Notes: generated by a model from the sequence alone, not told the origin. Positions 20,887 to 33,900 are shown, counted from the first letter of the stretch. The stretch: DNA of 64,000 bases from Metridium senile (GCA_949775045.1 OX459096.1:34204371-34268370), one strand, 5' to 3'. A program made the numbers and translations.

Positions 20887-23418
20887 ATGCTAACTAACAA
20901 GACGAAGTCTAAACACCCAGTCTGCTGGCTGACCTATATGTTAGTATGTTTGTTTGGTATAGGATCATGGATAACTGTAAATGGCCTATGGGTTGAGCTG
21001 CCTTTGTTTGTCGATCGTTTGCCTGAGAAATGGAATCTCCCCTCCTACCTAACTATCATTGTCCAGTTCGCCAACGTTGGAGTCTTAATATACGCCGTTG
21101 GAAAGAGGCTGGCCCCTCAATCATTCACCGAAAAGCCTGTAATTATAGTTATTGTGATAATTGGAGCTACATCATGTCTCCTGTTGTCAGTGTTTTGGGA
21201 CAGAGTTTCTGTCGTCTTCGATACAAAACATAGTGTGGCGTTACTTTCCTTGTCATTTTGTTTAGCGACTGTCGATTGTACTTCTACTGTGGTATTTTTA
21301 ACGTTCATGGCAAACTTTCCTCCCCCTTATATCATTGCTTTAATGATTGGTGAAACGTTGAGTTCGATGATACCTGGTTTTGTTGCACTTGCCCAAGGTG
21401 TAGGTGGTGATGACAGTTGTTCTAATATAACCAATAACTCTACGAATATCCACGATAACATCAACTTTAGTCCAAATGTGTTTTTTATTTTTCTATTTCT
21501 GATGATGGTGACTTGTGGTGCTGCATTTATAGCTCTAAACTACCTGCCTACTGCCAAGAAACAACACGTTAGGCCACTTCCTTTGATCATGGATGCATCA
21601 ATACACGACTCTGATGAAGAGGAGGAGATTTTAATCAAACCCACACGTGATCACCTTAACAACCGATGCACGTATAAACTATTTATTTACTTGCTTGTGA
21701 TTAATGCATGGATCAATTGCCTGTCCAATGGCGTGATTCCTTCTATACAGGTTTACGCCTGTAAACCTTATGGCAATAAAGCATATCATCTAGGTAAGTA
21801 ATTGGAAGGGAACCCTTGAATACCTATCTCATGGGGGGAAGGGTCAGTAAATGTCTTTAAGGTGTACTTTATAAAGAGAAAGGTAAAGAGAGTAGGGTGG
21901 AAGTGCACTAAGAGCCTTAATAGAAATTCCTTACAGAGACCTGAAAGAAACTTGTGCATTGGGGGAACCCAGACAGAGGAGGATGGAAAGGGGTGGGGGG
22001 TGTTAGAAAACATAAAGGCTGGTACACACAAAGAATTGCTCCCACAACACGCTCCCGCAAATGCTCCTGGAGCAAAGCTCCTTCATGTGTACCAACGATT
22101 TCATGCAAAAAAAATTGTTGCACAACAAACATTTTTCTCCCGGGTTTTGCTCCCTCATATTAAACTGGTTAAATGTGAGGCAGCAAGCTCCAGGAGCAAA
22201 TCTGTTGCAGGAGTGTGTTTCAGGAGCAAGCTCCCTCGAAACTTTTCTGCCACGCAACAACCTGTCTCCAGGTTATTTGTTAATAATATCTCGAAGCTTG
22301 CCTTGTATAAGTACTGCTTAAAAATTGTACTATTAGAGATAGTGAATGGTACCTTGAGAAATACCTTGACAACTTTTGATCATCTGCATCTTGGTAGGTC
22401 TCAGCTTTTAGCGTTCACCACCACTACCATTCATAACAATCTTGTATTCAAATGTACTTGTTTATTGGTGTTTCAGCTGTTAAATTGTCTTCTGTTGCAA
22501 GTGCACTCACATCGTTAACAGCAGTATGGATAAGATGTCGTTCTCGTGTCAAAGTGTCTTGTTTTGCTCTCATGTATACCATTCTTAGTGGTTATATTCT
22601 AGTACTGGCTACAATGAGTCCATCACCACCTCTTCATGATTCTACAAGTGGTGCTGTTCTTGTGGTAAGTATATTCTCAATGGATATTTGATCTGTAGCC
22701 AATAAGAGGTCCATTTTTAATATCCACCAACTTGTAGGTTATTTGAAAACCAGTGCTTTTCTCAACCATGTGTCATTACTAATATACCACAGTAGCGTAG
22801 CTAATGAAATTGCAAGATTTGTGACAGACCACAAGTCATTACAGTGCAACTACAGAAACCAAGGCCACCAAAACATAATTATCCAATCACAATTGAGAAT
22901 ATGAACAATAGAATCTCTACAAATGTTTAATTTTTTTGCTTAAAATGCTAGTAATTTTCATTGTATGTGAACAGAAAAGATCAAGATCGAATAAGAAACA
23001 CCTTAGCCTGTGAGAACCTTCTACAAGTTTTTTGTTTGATTTCAAAAAATATATATTTTAAAATGTGTTTGGGTGGCTGTGGTTTCAGTTGCACTGTAAT
23101 AGTTGGATAGAGGATGGAAACACTCAACCAGACAATTCTTGACATGAAGAGTAACACACAAAAGAGCCTCAATGTGTCTAAACAACATATCCTTATTGTC
23201 AACATGGTTTTGTTTTGCAGGTAGTTGCTAGTGTTATCAGTAGCTGCCTGATCATCTATACCAAAGTGACCATCTTCACCATGATGAGAAATATTGGTCA
23301 AAAGGCCTTGTTCTGGTGTGGTATAACTGCTCAGATGGGTTCATTTATAGGAGCAATAGTGATCTTCCCTCTAGTGAACATTTCTAAAGTATTTCATGAA
23401 GCAAAACAAAAGTGTTAA
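20887..23418 (+). CDS. SLC52A: SLC52 family riboflavin transporter
   Basis: Three exons in phase: 20887-21793, 22477-22664 and 23221-23418, giving 430 aa, close to vertebrate RFVT2/3 (445-469 aa). It imports riboflavin across the plasma membrane. The N-terminus holds the family signature GSWITVNGLWVELPLFV (about 26-42). Hydrophobic segments follow in the family's pattern of roughly 11 membrane spans. A large loop has NIT and NST glycosylation sites near 180-187, and a cytoplasmic loop has an acidic DSDEEEE cluster near 238-245. The C-terminus GAIVIFPLVNISKVF matches the family ending FPLVNV. The start was chosen as the first ATG of the long first exon. I cannot assign it to RFVT1, 2 or 3; an invertebrate co-orthologue is most likely. 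Confidence 0.93.
22015..22275. mobile_element. MITE-like repeat in SLC52 intron 1
   Basis: Segment with mutually inverted blocks: GCTGGTACACACA against TGTGTACC, and CTCCTGGAGCAAAGCTCC against GCAAGCTCCAGGAGC. It is non-coding despite several short open frames, and the boundaries are approximate. Confidence 0.4.
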
Positions 23419-24223
23419 TAGCAACCAACTTAATTACCATTTTTCTAGACTGACTACCTTTGTAAACTGTACAAACTACTATACTTACAAGTACACTGAA
23501 TCTGGTAACCAATATAAATTTAACTATATTGTTTTTGACTGATTTGAGTCTCATACACAAAATGAGACCATTTGAAATATGGGACCATTTGAATAGCTGT
23601 ATTTCATGATCTTAAGTGGCTAGCCTCTCAAACACCAAAACAAAATATGGCAATCTGAACTATTGTTCTTGAGTGACCAGCCTAGCATATATGTGATAAC
23701 TCCATTGTGTTTTTATATGAACATGAGGCTAGCCAGTCAAGAACAGGAGGTTGTCATATTTTGATATATTCAATCTGAACAAAAACTGATTAGGTAAAAC
23801 TGATGTTGTCCATGTTTCAAAACAAATACAATACTAAAAAAGAATATATATGGATCATTATACAGCTTTAAGCTTAAAAATAACATGTAAAAATGACAGT
23901 AAGAAATGAAGAATAATGTTATAATGAATATTTAGTAATGTCAAATTATATATTATTAACAAATTGAAAATATTTAAAATCAACGTAAGAATTGATTTAA
24001 TAATTAATATACTTACACAATACAACTATTAAAGATTATTAATATTTCATTGTAATTATTTTCAAAATACATAAAATACATGTGAAAATGAATAAATAGA
24101 ACAGCAAATAAAGTATGAAAAAAACACAAAATATGCAATAGCTGTATTATGTTTTTTATATTATGTATTATATATAAGTACTAAATGTGCAAATGCATTC
24201 TTCAGCTAGTTAGTTGCTGCCTT
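23419..24223. other. SLC52 3' flank, very AT-rich
   Basis: Contains candidate AATAAA poly(A) signals at 24091-24096 and 24107-24112 for the SLC52 gene. An inverted GAGGCTAGCCA-type repeat lies at about 23615-23745. No other gene is seen. Confidence 0.45.
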
Positions 24224-25341
24224 AAGGCCAGTTAGTTTACACTAGGAATTTTGTTGTGCAACAAGAGCTGCAATGTCAATGATGTTTTTATCACAGTAGC
24301 CTGCGTAGCCTGGCTCTCTGGAAAAGGGGAAGGCGGGAGGGGAGGGGGGGGGAAGAAGGAAGGGAGAGCCTGCCTGCAAGGCTGTCTTAATTAGTTAACC
24401 GCCCACTATTAAAAATAACGCACCGGAAGTAAGGGCTTACTGGAACTTCTCAGCTTGATACTAACTGGCCTTGTCTGTACGTTGGCAGTTTAACTTTGAA
24501 TACCATTTCTTGTGAAAAAAATTACCCACATAGAAAATCTAACATTCAAAGAACGACATGGGATAATTGTTTTTATTTCAAGTAAAAATAAAGTCAGGTT
24601 TTACGTTTGAACACAGAGACGGTTGTAATTCGAACCTTCATGGCATAATCAACGGCTGCATGTGAGACAACAATAAAACCAGTTTGAATCATTCACCAAG
24701 AAAGCTGAGAAGTCTGATGCTTCATCTTCAAAATAACTATTATTCCACTCTACATTGGAACAAATTGTGGAAATAAATGTAGCTTAGATTGAGGAACATT
24801 GAAAGAGTTCCAGCTCGTCGAGAAATCTCGCTGGACCTAATATTATAACAGCATATCCGCTTCATCGGATAGATCAGCTGTCGTCTGGCCGAATGAATTT
24901 ACCTTAACTTGAAAGTTGAGTAATACTCACCGTTCACTACCGAAACTTTATATAAACATTTACAAGCAAAGAAACTGAATGAAACTGACTGTTTTCCGTC
25001 AGGATCCAAATATGTAAGTGTCTGCCAATCATTTGTCAATAATGAGCCAATCAGCATTTACGGTTGCCATCGGCCATAAGCATGTAAAAACTTGCGGGCA
25101 GGCCCTTTTTTCCTTCTCTCCCCCTCCCCTCCTCTCCCAAATCCCTCCGCCCCTCTCCCCCAGGGCCAGCTATGCAGGCTATTGTCACAGCTTTGTCGCC
25201 ACAATTTTGAATATGCTCGAATTTAGGAGACAGAAAGTTGCAGCAAATTTCGAGCATGTTCAAAGTAGCGTTGACAAATCTGTGATAAAATCGCAATTTC
25301 AGCTCGTCGCGCGACAAAATTGCTAGTGTAAACAGGCCTTT
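24224..25341. mobile_element. Non-autonomous TIR element, about 1.1 kb
   Basis: The left end AAGGCCAGTTAGTTTACACT...TTTTATCACAG and the right end CTGTGATAAAAT...AGTGTAAACAGGCCTTT pair over about 75 bp with mismatches. The interior is non-coding, with purine- and pyrimidine-rich tracts (about 24318-24366 and 25105-25165). Confidence 0.6.
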
Positions 25342-26004
25342 AGTCTCTCTAATGGCTGGTGGTTACTATTTAAATATTACCAGTAGTTGAATAGCCTGAG
25401 AAATCAGAAATTCTCTGTTGCTAAACTAGTTTTGTGTAGGAAAGAGGAGCAAAAGAATCTGTTTTCCAAGGCTAGAAGTAGTAATATAGTTTCTATTAAA
25501 TAAGGTTTCATTAATATTTGCTTGTTACTGTGATTTGCATCATTGTATGAGCTTGATTGTGAGTGAGACATTTCCCTCAATTAAAAAACATCACATGTAC
25601 AGAATAAATATTAGCTTTGATTGACTGTCAGCAGAAAAGAAAAAAATATATTCAAGAGTGCCTTGCATAATGATTCTAATGGTACCTGGAAAGTTGCTAA
25701 GATAATATAATAACCTTTTTGCAAATTGTTGGCAGGGAAATGAAAAATGTACTCCTCAGCTCAAACTATTTTGATATTTTATTGTAAACTTCAGAAATAC
25801 TCGTTTAACCAAATGGTATTGTTTTCATCAGTAGCATCAACTGAGAGAGTGCCTTGCAGTTGAACTAAACATTAACTTCATCATTTACATATATAACAGT
25901 CCAGAGTGTTCATATTAAAGCTTTGTTGAGAGTTTAATAAGCAATATGGACAACTCCCCAGCAAAACGTCTTACAATATGTAGATTTCAATTAATTAACA
26001 AACA

Positions 26005-26010
26005 TTTATT
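26005..26010 (-). terminator. Poly(A) signal of DNAJB11
   Basis: TTTATT on the + strand (AATAAA on the gene strand), about 160 nt downstream of the DNAJB11 stop codon. Confidence 0.5.
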
Positions 26011-26167
26011 ATACTCATTACAAAATTTGCTCTTAAAATTGTTCCTATAATTTTGTAGATTTTGATGTAAAAAATAACCAGTGGCTGTACAAAATGGCAT
26101 TCTGTAGAATAACATACTTGTTGTAGTATACAAATGCATGATAATTACATTTAAAAGATTTGTTATA

Positions 26168-29100
26168 TTATAGACCATTATAAACTGTTTGCCTGGATTG
26201 TTGTTTGAGAATTCTTGTTATATCTGTAGAGAAAAGAAAAACAACATTACTGGTATACAGATGAATAGATTGAAAAAAGATTGAATATAGATTGAAAAAT
26301 ACAAGGTTGGGAATAGTTTGCCTGGCTTCACTCTTTATAAAACCTTTAGACTAAATCCTGGGTTAGGGACTTGTCAGAAATTAGCAGGGGGGGAGGGGGG
26401 GGGGGGGGGTGGAGTTTTGAAATGAAGTGATGAAAATTTCATGACCCTCCCAAAGTAAAGAATCATAATATCTTGACCCTACCCTATGTCACAGTGTCTT
26501 CTTTTGCACGATCCCTATTTTTGGTGGTTTATTATTTTGTGACCCTCCCTTTTTAGGTTCTTAAAAAGTGATGACCCTCCCCCAGTTTCCACCCCCCCCC
26601 CCCCCTTCCCCCCTGCTAATTTCTGACAAGTCCCTTAGCACTAATCCTGGCCTAATAGACTAAAATTATTCTGGGTTAGTGCTGTTTTGGTCTTTTCTTT
26701 TCATAAGACCTTCAGTTATCACTGATGTGGCCCAAACAACTCCTATATACTAAATGTTAGTGCTTGTTTTGGATTTCTATTCATAAAAGCAAAAAAGTCA
26801 GCATTAATGGTGACTGGTTTCAAACAACTGGTAACTAGATAAAAACTACTTTATATGCCCATTCTGAGAAACTTTGTCCCTCTTGAAGTTAAAGCAAATT
26901 TTGTATGGTCTGTGTGTATACCTTGCCGGCACCGTGATGTTTCTAGAATTGTTTTATGTGCCTTGCCTGCATTTGTGTCTTAACTTTTCACAGTGACACA
27001 AAATCTACTCTAAACGCCTATAAGCTAGTAACACAGGGGAACATGGGTAACCTATGTACATACTTTTTACTAGTTCACAGGGATTTCATGGCCACATTAC
27101 AACACTTGTCAATTGACAAAACAGACATGCCAAATGAGCATTCAGCTCCTGAACTTATACATAATCCTTTGCACTACAAGCTTGTAGGCTTTTCACAGTT
27201 GCCAAACTTTCTCAGACAGTTATATATACAATGTATGTATTGTATTGTTTCTTACCATCCCTTTCTTCATCAGAAAGATTTCCTCTGGGAAATTCCACAT
27301 CAAAAGTTATAAACAAGTCTCCTTTAAGTTGGTTGTTCTCATAACTAGGCATTCCTTCTCCTTTCTTCTTTATTCTTGCTCCTGGCCATGTTACTTTTTC
27401 TCTAACTACACGCACCTGTCAATATCAAACATGACATTAACTTTTGTTGTCTCATACATTATTATTTGGTGATTATTGTATTATGGTTTTTATATGTGAT
27501 GTTTTGAACAAAGGTTTTTGGATTCAATCAATCACTACAGTGGTACCTCTATTAAGCGGGCATCTGGTCGCAAAAAAGTTCCAAATATATTCCGACCTAT
27601 ACCTATTCTATACCTCTATTCAGTGGCCAACCTCTATTAAGCAGCCACTTTGGAAAGTCCCAAAGGGTGACTGCTTAATAGAGGTAGTAATGCAATTCTT
27701 TATTGCAAAAAGTAGATCATAGAAAACAGAACCTAAGCAGACTAAACCTAGTAAATGTTTGTAGGTTGATGCAAAGCTACCAAGTTAATTTTTCAGAAGA
27801 AAAGGTGTTTGAATAGGCTGATGATAGACTTGCTCAAGTAATAATTTCTCCAAGGGAATGTTGCAAGCTTAGATATTGTTGCTCAAAGTCTGAAGATTCT
27901 GTCACAGCATAATCAATTTGTTGTATTATTGTTATGATATCTTCAAGAGGTGTACTCATATATATATATAGAATATTACATGGTGGTGCAAAGACATGAA
28001 GTTTATCTTCAAGTGGAAGAGAAATTTTTTAGCTTATCTTCAAGCTGCCATGTAACTTTCTTTTTATTATATAGATACAAATATATGCACAAGTTGAAGT
28101 CCAGGCTTTTGGACAAAGTTTTTGCCTAAGTGACTCAAATCCATTGTTTAAAACATTTGCATATAACTGTTATAACAGCTATTACTCTGCGAACAGAGCC
28201 ACCTTTCTCCCCCGCCGAAAAGCGAGAGAAAAATGGCTCTGCAGACTCCCGATAATTACATCCAAACTTCTGGATGTAAATATTATGGGTTATCTATCAA
28301 GTAAACTGGTTTAAAACCGTTTTTTCCCACCTAAGTCAGTGACAAGCATTTGTGAATTTCTGTTGACATTTGACCTATTCACATTATGCTCAACAGGGTA
28401 ATTATCGGGGGTCTGCAGAGCCACTTTTCTCTCGCTTTTCGGATAAATTCATGAGAATATTAATATAATTGTGTTTCAATAATATGTGTTTACCGTATGT
28501 TTATCTAGGTGAGGTATATCCATCTCAAAACCAACAAGAGCATCATTCAGGGTTACAGTTACATTGGTGTACAAGTCATTGCCTTTACGCTGGAACCTCT
28601 TATGTCTGTACACAAACAATACAATTACTCATTAAACTGGACTTCATTATAATACATGCAATCCTACAAATACATGGTTCTTTTCATTTTGAAACAGATT
28701 GGAATTTCCTTTGGCTTTCACAAAACTATAGCATGTGTAGCAAGTGTTTCTCTTGTGGGGATTGTTGTTTTTGGATGGCTGTGTATCTGATATGGTTGTG
28801 CGAGGTGGAGAGGAGGAACAAATACCAGTAGCTTTCCAAAAAAAACTGCTATTCCAAAACAACTTTCCCCTCCTTTCCTCTTAAAAGAAACATTTGCTAT
28901 GCAGCAAAACCAGTAAAACTACCAAATATTGCATTTTTAGATATTAGTCCACTAAAGATGGGTGTAGAATCGTTATTATTGAAAAAAATACATCTATGAT
29001 ATAAAGTTATAGTTGTAATTGAAATTATGCATGTAAACAAAAGGATTATTATACAGTACACATTCAAGAGACTATACCTTAGCTCAATAATTTTAAATTT

Positions 29101-32100
29101 AAGATCTCCAGGTTCTCCATCAATGTGTGGTTCACCTGAAACAACAACAAGGTATTGAGTGAATACAATAAACTAATTAGTGTAAGGGATAAAATAAAGG
29201 AACTATCTTTGATTGCAATTAATCCTTATTCTGATCCTTAACATTTGCCAAAGCTGTCAGTAACAAATTCTTAGAAGAGACACAGACAGTGACTTCCTAA
29301 CAAGAAAATATATCATGGCAACCTCTCTGTACTAAACTGATTCATAGGGAAAAGAGGTGTTCTTTGTTATTATCTATGAGTCAGGTAAATGGGAACTAGT
29401 GAGTAAACAAGTACCGGTAAATGCTATGTCAGTGTTTAATATCAACAAGAGACTTCTCTGACGTTTTGAGTTGTAGCCTTTTCCAGGAGTAAAAGACATG
29501 ATTATGGTATGTTAGACTCACCTTCAGCAACAAAGGGATACTCCTGTTCATGTTTCATGCCTTCTTCTATTTCTATCTCTAACAGTTTTTCCTTATTTAC
29601 ATATGTAACAGCTGGACAGTCATCACAGATTTCTTCAGGTGACATTTGGAAACGACCTGGTCCAAGTTGGACTGTACGCATCTCTTGACGGCAATTACAT
29701 TTCCTGGTCCCTGGTATAGTCTTGGTGACTGGTTTATACCTTAATACCTATGGATATATAGATATCAATACTCTGTCTTTTTAGAATTTATATCTAAATA
29801 AATGAATGTGTTTTGGTGTTAATTAATTTGATATTACTAAGATTAAGATAGAGTCAGCATATGTGTTTATATGTTGGAACTATGAGGACCATCTGATCAT
29901 CCTAGGGTGTTAATCAGCCTCTGTGTCTGCGAATATGACTTGTCAGGCCAATCTGTGCCTAGAAAGTTTTCTGGCAGACTGGACTATAACATACCCTGGT
30001 TTATTATATACCGTATACAGTGTATGTACGCACCTCTACAAAGTTACCATTGTACAGTTCTTCTAAGGTGACCTCAAGGTCAACAGTTATAGTGGCGCCA
30101 TGTGGTGTTTCTCTATTGTGAGAATGTTCTGCACCATCAAAGTGAAAACCAAAACCACCAAAGAAACTATTGAATATAAACACATTAGTATATCATCACT
30201 ATTTTCACCAACACCACCATTTCAGTATATCATTATCATTACATTGTTATTGATCATTAGAATATCACCATCATCATGGCAAACATCAGCACTATTATCA
30301 CCAACACCATAATATTATTATCATCACTTATCATTTTGTTTTTACACATTTTGTTATAAAATTCACGTCAACAAGATTTATAGTTTCATTCAACGTTTGT
30401 TATCATCATTACATTGTTATTGATCATAAGAATATCACCATCATCATTGCAAACATCATCACTATTATCAACACCATCATCACTATTATTATCATCACTA
30501 TGCTGGCACTAATCATCATTACATCACCACAATAATTGTGTACATTATTATCATACTTGTCATCAATATTACATGTAATGATGATTACCTTGAGAATGGA
30601 TCGTCTCCATGACCCATGCCAGACTTAGATAAACCATCCTCACCATGTCGGTCATAAATACCCCTTTTTTCTTTGTCACTCAATACCTGGCAAAAGATAT
30701 TATATAAACATCAGGGGCCGGTTGTACGAAGGGTGGATAAAGTTATCCGCAGATAAACGTTATCCACTGCATAGGTTTTTTATAGATTTTATTCGGTCGA
30801 TAAGCATTTATCCGGTGGATAGCCCTATTCACCATTTGTACAACTGGCCCCAGCTTTTTATGTCTAGTTTTCGATATTTGAAAAAAAAAAAAATACAGGA
30901 GTTTGTACTTGAAAGTCTACACAAAGTTTACAGCTATTAGAAAAGGATGATCAAGGTTTATGACAATTAATTTCAAGCAATCACAATTCATATATCAATA
31001 AAAAATTTTTTTAATGATTTCAGGAACAAAACCTTCCCCAGTAACTAGGAATAGAGGGTTATACTAGCTACAACAATATTAGTTATTTATTTTCTAATAT
31101 TTCATTGGTTACCATAAAAACAATAATTTGACAGCTTTTCTTGAATACTACATAAATTAATATTTGTAAACTTTTAGTAAATACAGACTGAAGCACCTAT
31201 TTTACTACATTGAAGTGATGGAAAAAATAGATTAACTAAATAAATTTTCTTCTTTTAAAAGATGAAATATTGTAAAACATGGAAAATGTGTTAAAAACTT
31301 AGCATCTTTATGAAAGGAAAAAGAATGGAATTATTTGAAGTTCCTATAATGTATTCATAAATTAGCCAATCATATGCAAACACTTGTGTCACGTCTGAAT
31401 AAGACCAACAACAATTATTATACTTTCCGCAACATCTTCAAAAAAAAAATCGCTGATAATCTTCAAAAAATTTACTTTGAAAAGATAAAAATAGATTTAC
31501 GATGTCTAATAAAGATAAAGATTTTGTAGATATAAAAATATTCATCACAAAACTAAAGCATTTCAAGCAAGCTGCTGTTTCTGTGTTGTTGTCAATGGGT
31601 ATAATCGAAATAACTTTTTCTTTTCAAACAAAATGAAAATATTTCTTGCTCTTCTTAAATTCAAATATCAAAACGTGTTAAGTATTTGAGCGCTGATACC
31701 TAGTTGAACGCTGTAAATGTCTCTCAGCTTCTGTTCTAGAAGTAATATTTCTATATGGCAATGTGAGTTCATTATTCAGCCACAAGTAAATGAAGGTAAA
31801 CAGACGCTATAGTTTATCCATACCTCGTAAGCAGATCCAATGTCCTGGAACTTCTCCTGGGCTGTGGGATCATCGGGATTTTTATCAGGATGCCATTTCA
31901 TAGCAAGTTTTCTGTAAGCTTTCTTGATTTGGTTTGTTGGAGCATCGCGAGGGACGCCAAGAATAGCGTAGAAATCCCGCCTAAATACAACATAGTCAGC
32001 TTTGCTGCAGCCTAAATATCTTGTCTAATATTTACTCTTATCAACTGTTAAATACTCACCCTGCTAATACTTGTAAAGATAAAATTAAAAAGAAAATCCC

Positions 32101-32127
32101 TAACAAGTACACGTGTAAAGTCGCCAT
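26168..32127 (-). CDS. DNAJB11: DNAJB11 (ERdj3), ER-lumenal Hsp40 co-chaperone, complete
   Basis: Nine exons in phase: 32060-32127, 31824-31980, 30589-30686, 30034-30166, 29522-29747, 29078-29135, 28494-28605, 27256-27415 and 26168-26223. They total 355 aa against 358 in human. The protein stimulates the ATPase of BiP and delivers unfolded clients in the ER lumen. Residues 1-22 are a signal peptide ([20 protein letters not shown]). The J domain follows ([10 protein letters not shown]..., HPD at 53-55, [10 protein letters not shown]), then a G/F segment ([11 protein letters not shown]) and a C-terminal substrate domain with Cys pairs CNC...CDDC and the conserved stretch [12 protein letters not shown]. 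It ends QTVYNGL without KDEL, as known for ERdj3. Three residues are missing at the C-terminus compared with human. Several MITEs sit in its introns. Confidence 0.97.
26366..26634. mobile_element. MITE with perfect TIRs and TTA target duplication
   Basis: 269 bp starting GGGACTTGTCAGAAATTAGC and ending in its exact inverse, flanked by TTA on both sides (26363-26365 and 26635-26637). The subterminal regions are long G and C runs. It lies in the 5'-most part of DNAJB11's last intron. The 3-bp duplication is the same length as that of the Academ-like element, but the ends differ. Confidence 0.8.
27538..27688. mobile_element. Pogo/Tc1-like MITE end, CAGTGGTACCTCTATTAAGC
   Basis: Starts CAGTGGTACCTCTATTAAGC after a TA dinucleotide and ends GCTTAATAGAGGTA, an inverted repeat of the start lacking its last bases. 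Ends of this type are widespread in animal pogo/Tigger-derived MITEs. It lies in a DNAJB11 intron. Confidence 0.6.
28192..28442. mobile_element. MITE-like inverted repeat in DNAJB11 intron
   Basis: ACAGAGCCACCTTTCTC...CGAAAAGCGAGAGAAAAATG...GATAATTA on the left pairs with TAATTATCGGGGGTCTGCAG...TCTCTCGCTTTTCGG on the right. It is about 250 bp and non-coding. Confidence 0.6.
30180..30580. repeat. Degenerate ATC/CAT trinucleotide tract
   Basis: ATCACCATCATC-type repeats with an internal direct duplication (TTATCATCATTACATTGTTA at about 30230 and 30400). It lies in the DNAJB11 intron between the exons at 30589-30686 and 30034-30166. Confidence 0.7.
30714..30851. mobile_element. Short MITE, GGGGCCGGTTGTAC ends
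   Basis: GGGGCCGGTTGTACGAA on the left and TTGTACAACTGGCCCC on the right are inverted repeats 138 bp apart, with further internal GATAA...TTATCC pairing. It is intronic and non-coding. Confidence 0.7.
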
Positions 32128-32374
32128 TTTTGCCGGCTACTAGTAGCTTGTCATGAACAAATCCGAGGTTTTACTAGGAGACTAGTGCCCAGTAGCTGTT
32201 GCATTCTGGGTAACCTCTCATCTGGTGAAAACACAGGCAGCCCAATCTTATAAAATATCAATCTGGCTGGCCGGAGGGGTAGATGGAGAAGAAAACATGG
32301 GAAAAAGAGAAGTAGCGACATATAAATTGATGCAATATCAACTCATCAATGTGAACTGATAAAAGTTTATAGAT

Positions 32375-32625
32375 ATGATAGGTAATATAATGAAATTTGT
32401 AACACCGTAAAAAATCTTGACTTATTAAACTTTACTGACGTTTCGAGCTTTAGCCTTTGTTTGGAGTAAGGGCTAAGGACTCCGATGAAGGGCTAAAGTT
32501 CGAAACGTCAGTAAAGTTAAGTCAACATTTTTTACGGTTTTACAATTTTCATTATATTACCTATCATTTATATCAAACACCGACGCAGCCTATACTAGTT
32601 TACTCACTAGTTTCCATTTATTAGT
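32375..32625. mobile_element. Foldback MITE upstream of DNAJB11
   Basis: Arms ATGATAGGTAATATAATGAAA (32375) and ...TTTCATTATATTACCTATCAT (to 32567) are long and nearly perfect, followed by the shared flank to about 32625. The centre contains GACTCCGATGAAGGGCTAAA and CGAAACGTCAGTAAAGTTAAG. It is the best copy of the family also found at 94-265. Confidence 0.75.
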
Positions 32626-32639
32626 TGAAAAGTCGCTCT

Positions 32640-33900
32640 GTGTCCCTGTAGCCTGGGCCGGCTGCCAGCGGTACACACTGCGTGAAAGGGTGTGCCTATT
32701 CATTACCTTTTTATTAGCCTGTGAAAACAGACGCTCCGGGAGGGGGAAGGAAGCTAGGGAAGTAATTAAATATAATAATTATTAAAATAAACAATAACCA
32801 GCTGAATCGTAGAGATTTTTTTGTCTTCTGAACAGTGGCCCGTGAACACAAAGGTATCTTGTTTTTTTTTTTTTTAGCTTTTGAAATAATTTTTGACTTT
32901 ATTATTTATTAATTTTTATACACCAAGAAGGGAAAAGATGAGGGGGGTATTCAAAAGTTTTACCAAAGCGAATAAAATGCGAGGTTGGATATGGATTTAA
33001 CACTGCATGACTTCGGTGCGAACTTCCTTTTTGTATTCTCCTGCCCAGTTACCGACACAAAGAGTGGCTGCGCAAGAGGCAAACCTTTTTGGGGTCAGGG
33101 CTCCAAAGACAATCACGCAACATGACTCAGTACTTGTATTAAGTAAATATATACGATAGCATAATATTCTGCCCTATGTATTGATATTAATGAGGTATGG
33201 GATATCCACTGTACTCTGGCCTGGGACCAGGCAAAGGTAACCCAGATAAGAGTGGGATATGTTTATTGAATTGATCCCGCTTGCTCGAGGGCTGGGTGGG
33301 TGGGTCGTAATCTCTCACTCTTCCCGTCAATTTGTATGAAGTGGCACCGAGGGATTTATGCTTCCCTTTATATATACCTCATTTACATATTCTTAATTCC
33401 CTAGGGCATTTATTACCATATTCAAATGACTTTGAATAGATGGACAGATAGATACGGGGGTGGAAGCGGAATCATTATATATATATATATATATATAAAA
33501 TAAAAAAAAAATAAAAGTTGAGGAATCTCAGGCTGAATCATGAATGATGATGAACAAAAAGGCTATGGAAGGGAATCATGGATCAACGCGGATTCCGCCT
33601 CCATCCCCGAGATAGATTAAGTTGTAAAATTATAATTGCTTGGTAAGCGCAAAGGGTTTAACCGTTTACAGTCTAGAGCTAGCTGGTTCTCCTCTCCCTC
33701 CCTCCTCTCCCTCCTCTCCCTCCCTGGTCGTTTGACTAGCGAGTTAGCCTTTCTGTCGGGATAGCTCGATCGGATGGGGAAGAAATCTTCAACCTATGGT
33801 TGGACCAGATAGTAACAGGGCTAAACCACCCCACGCCTGCCCTGGATCTAACTTGATCACTAAAATATCAACGATAGCATCACATATTGTTAATATCAGA
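32640..33900. other. Intergenic stretch between DNAJB11 and RAB3GAP1
   Basis: No exon chain is seen. It contains a T run near 32860, an (AT)n run at about 33475-33497, a degenerate inverted element at about 33455-33610 (CGGGGGTGGAAGCGGAATC against GGATTCCGCCTCCATCCCCG) and a CTCCCTCC pyrimidine tract near 33690-33724. Confidence 0.5.

Noticed and set aside
21862..22518. 218-codon plus-strand frame overlapping SLC52 exon 2
   Set aside because: Mostly intron and a MITE-like repeat; only the SLC52 frame at 22477-22664 is supported by homology and splice sites.
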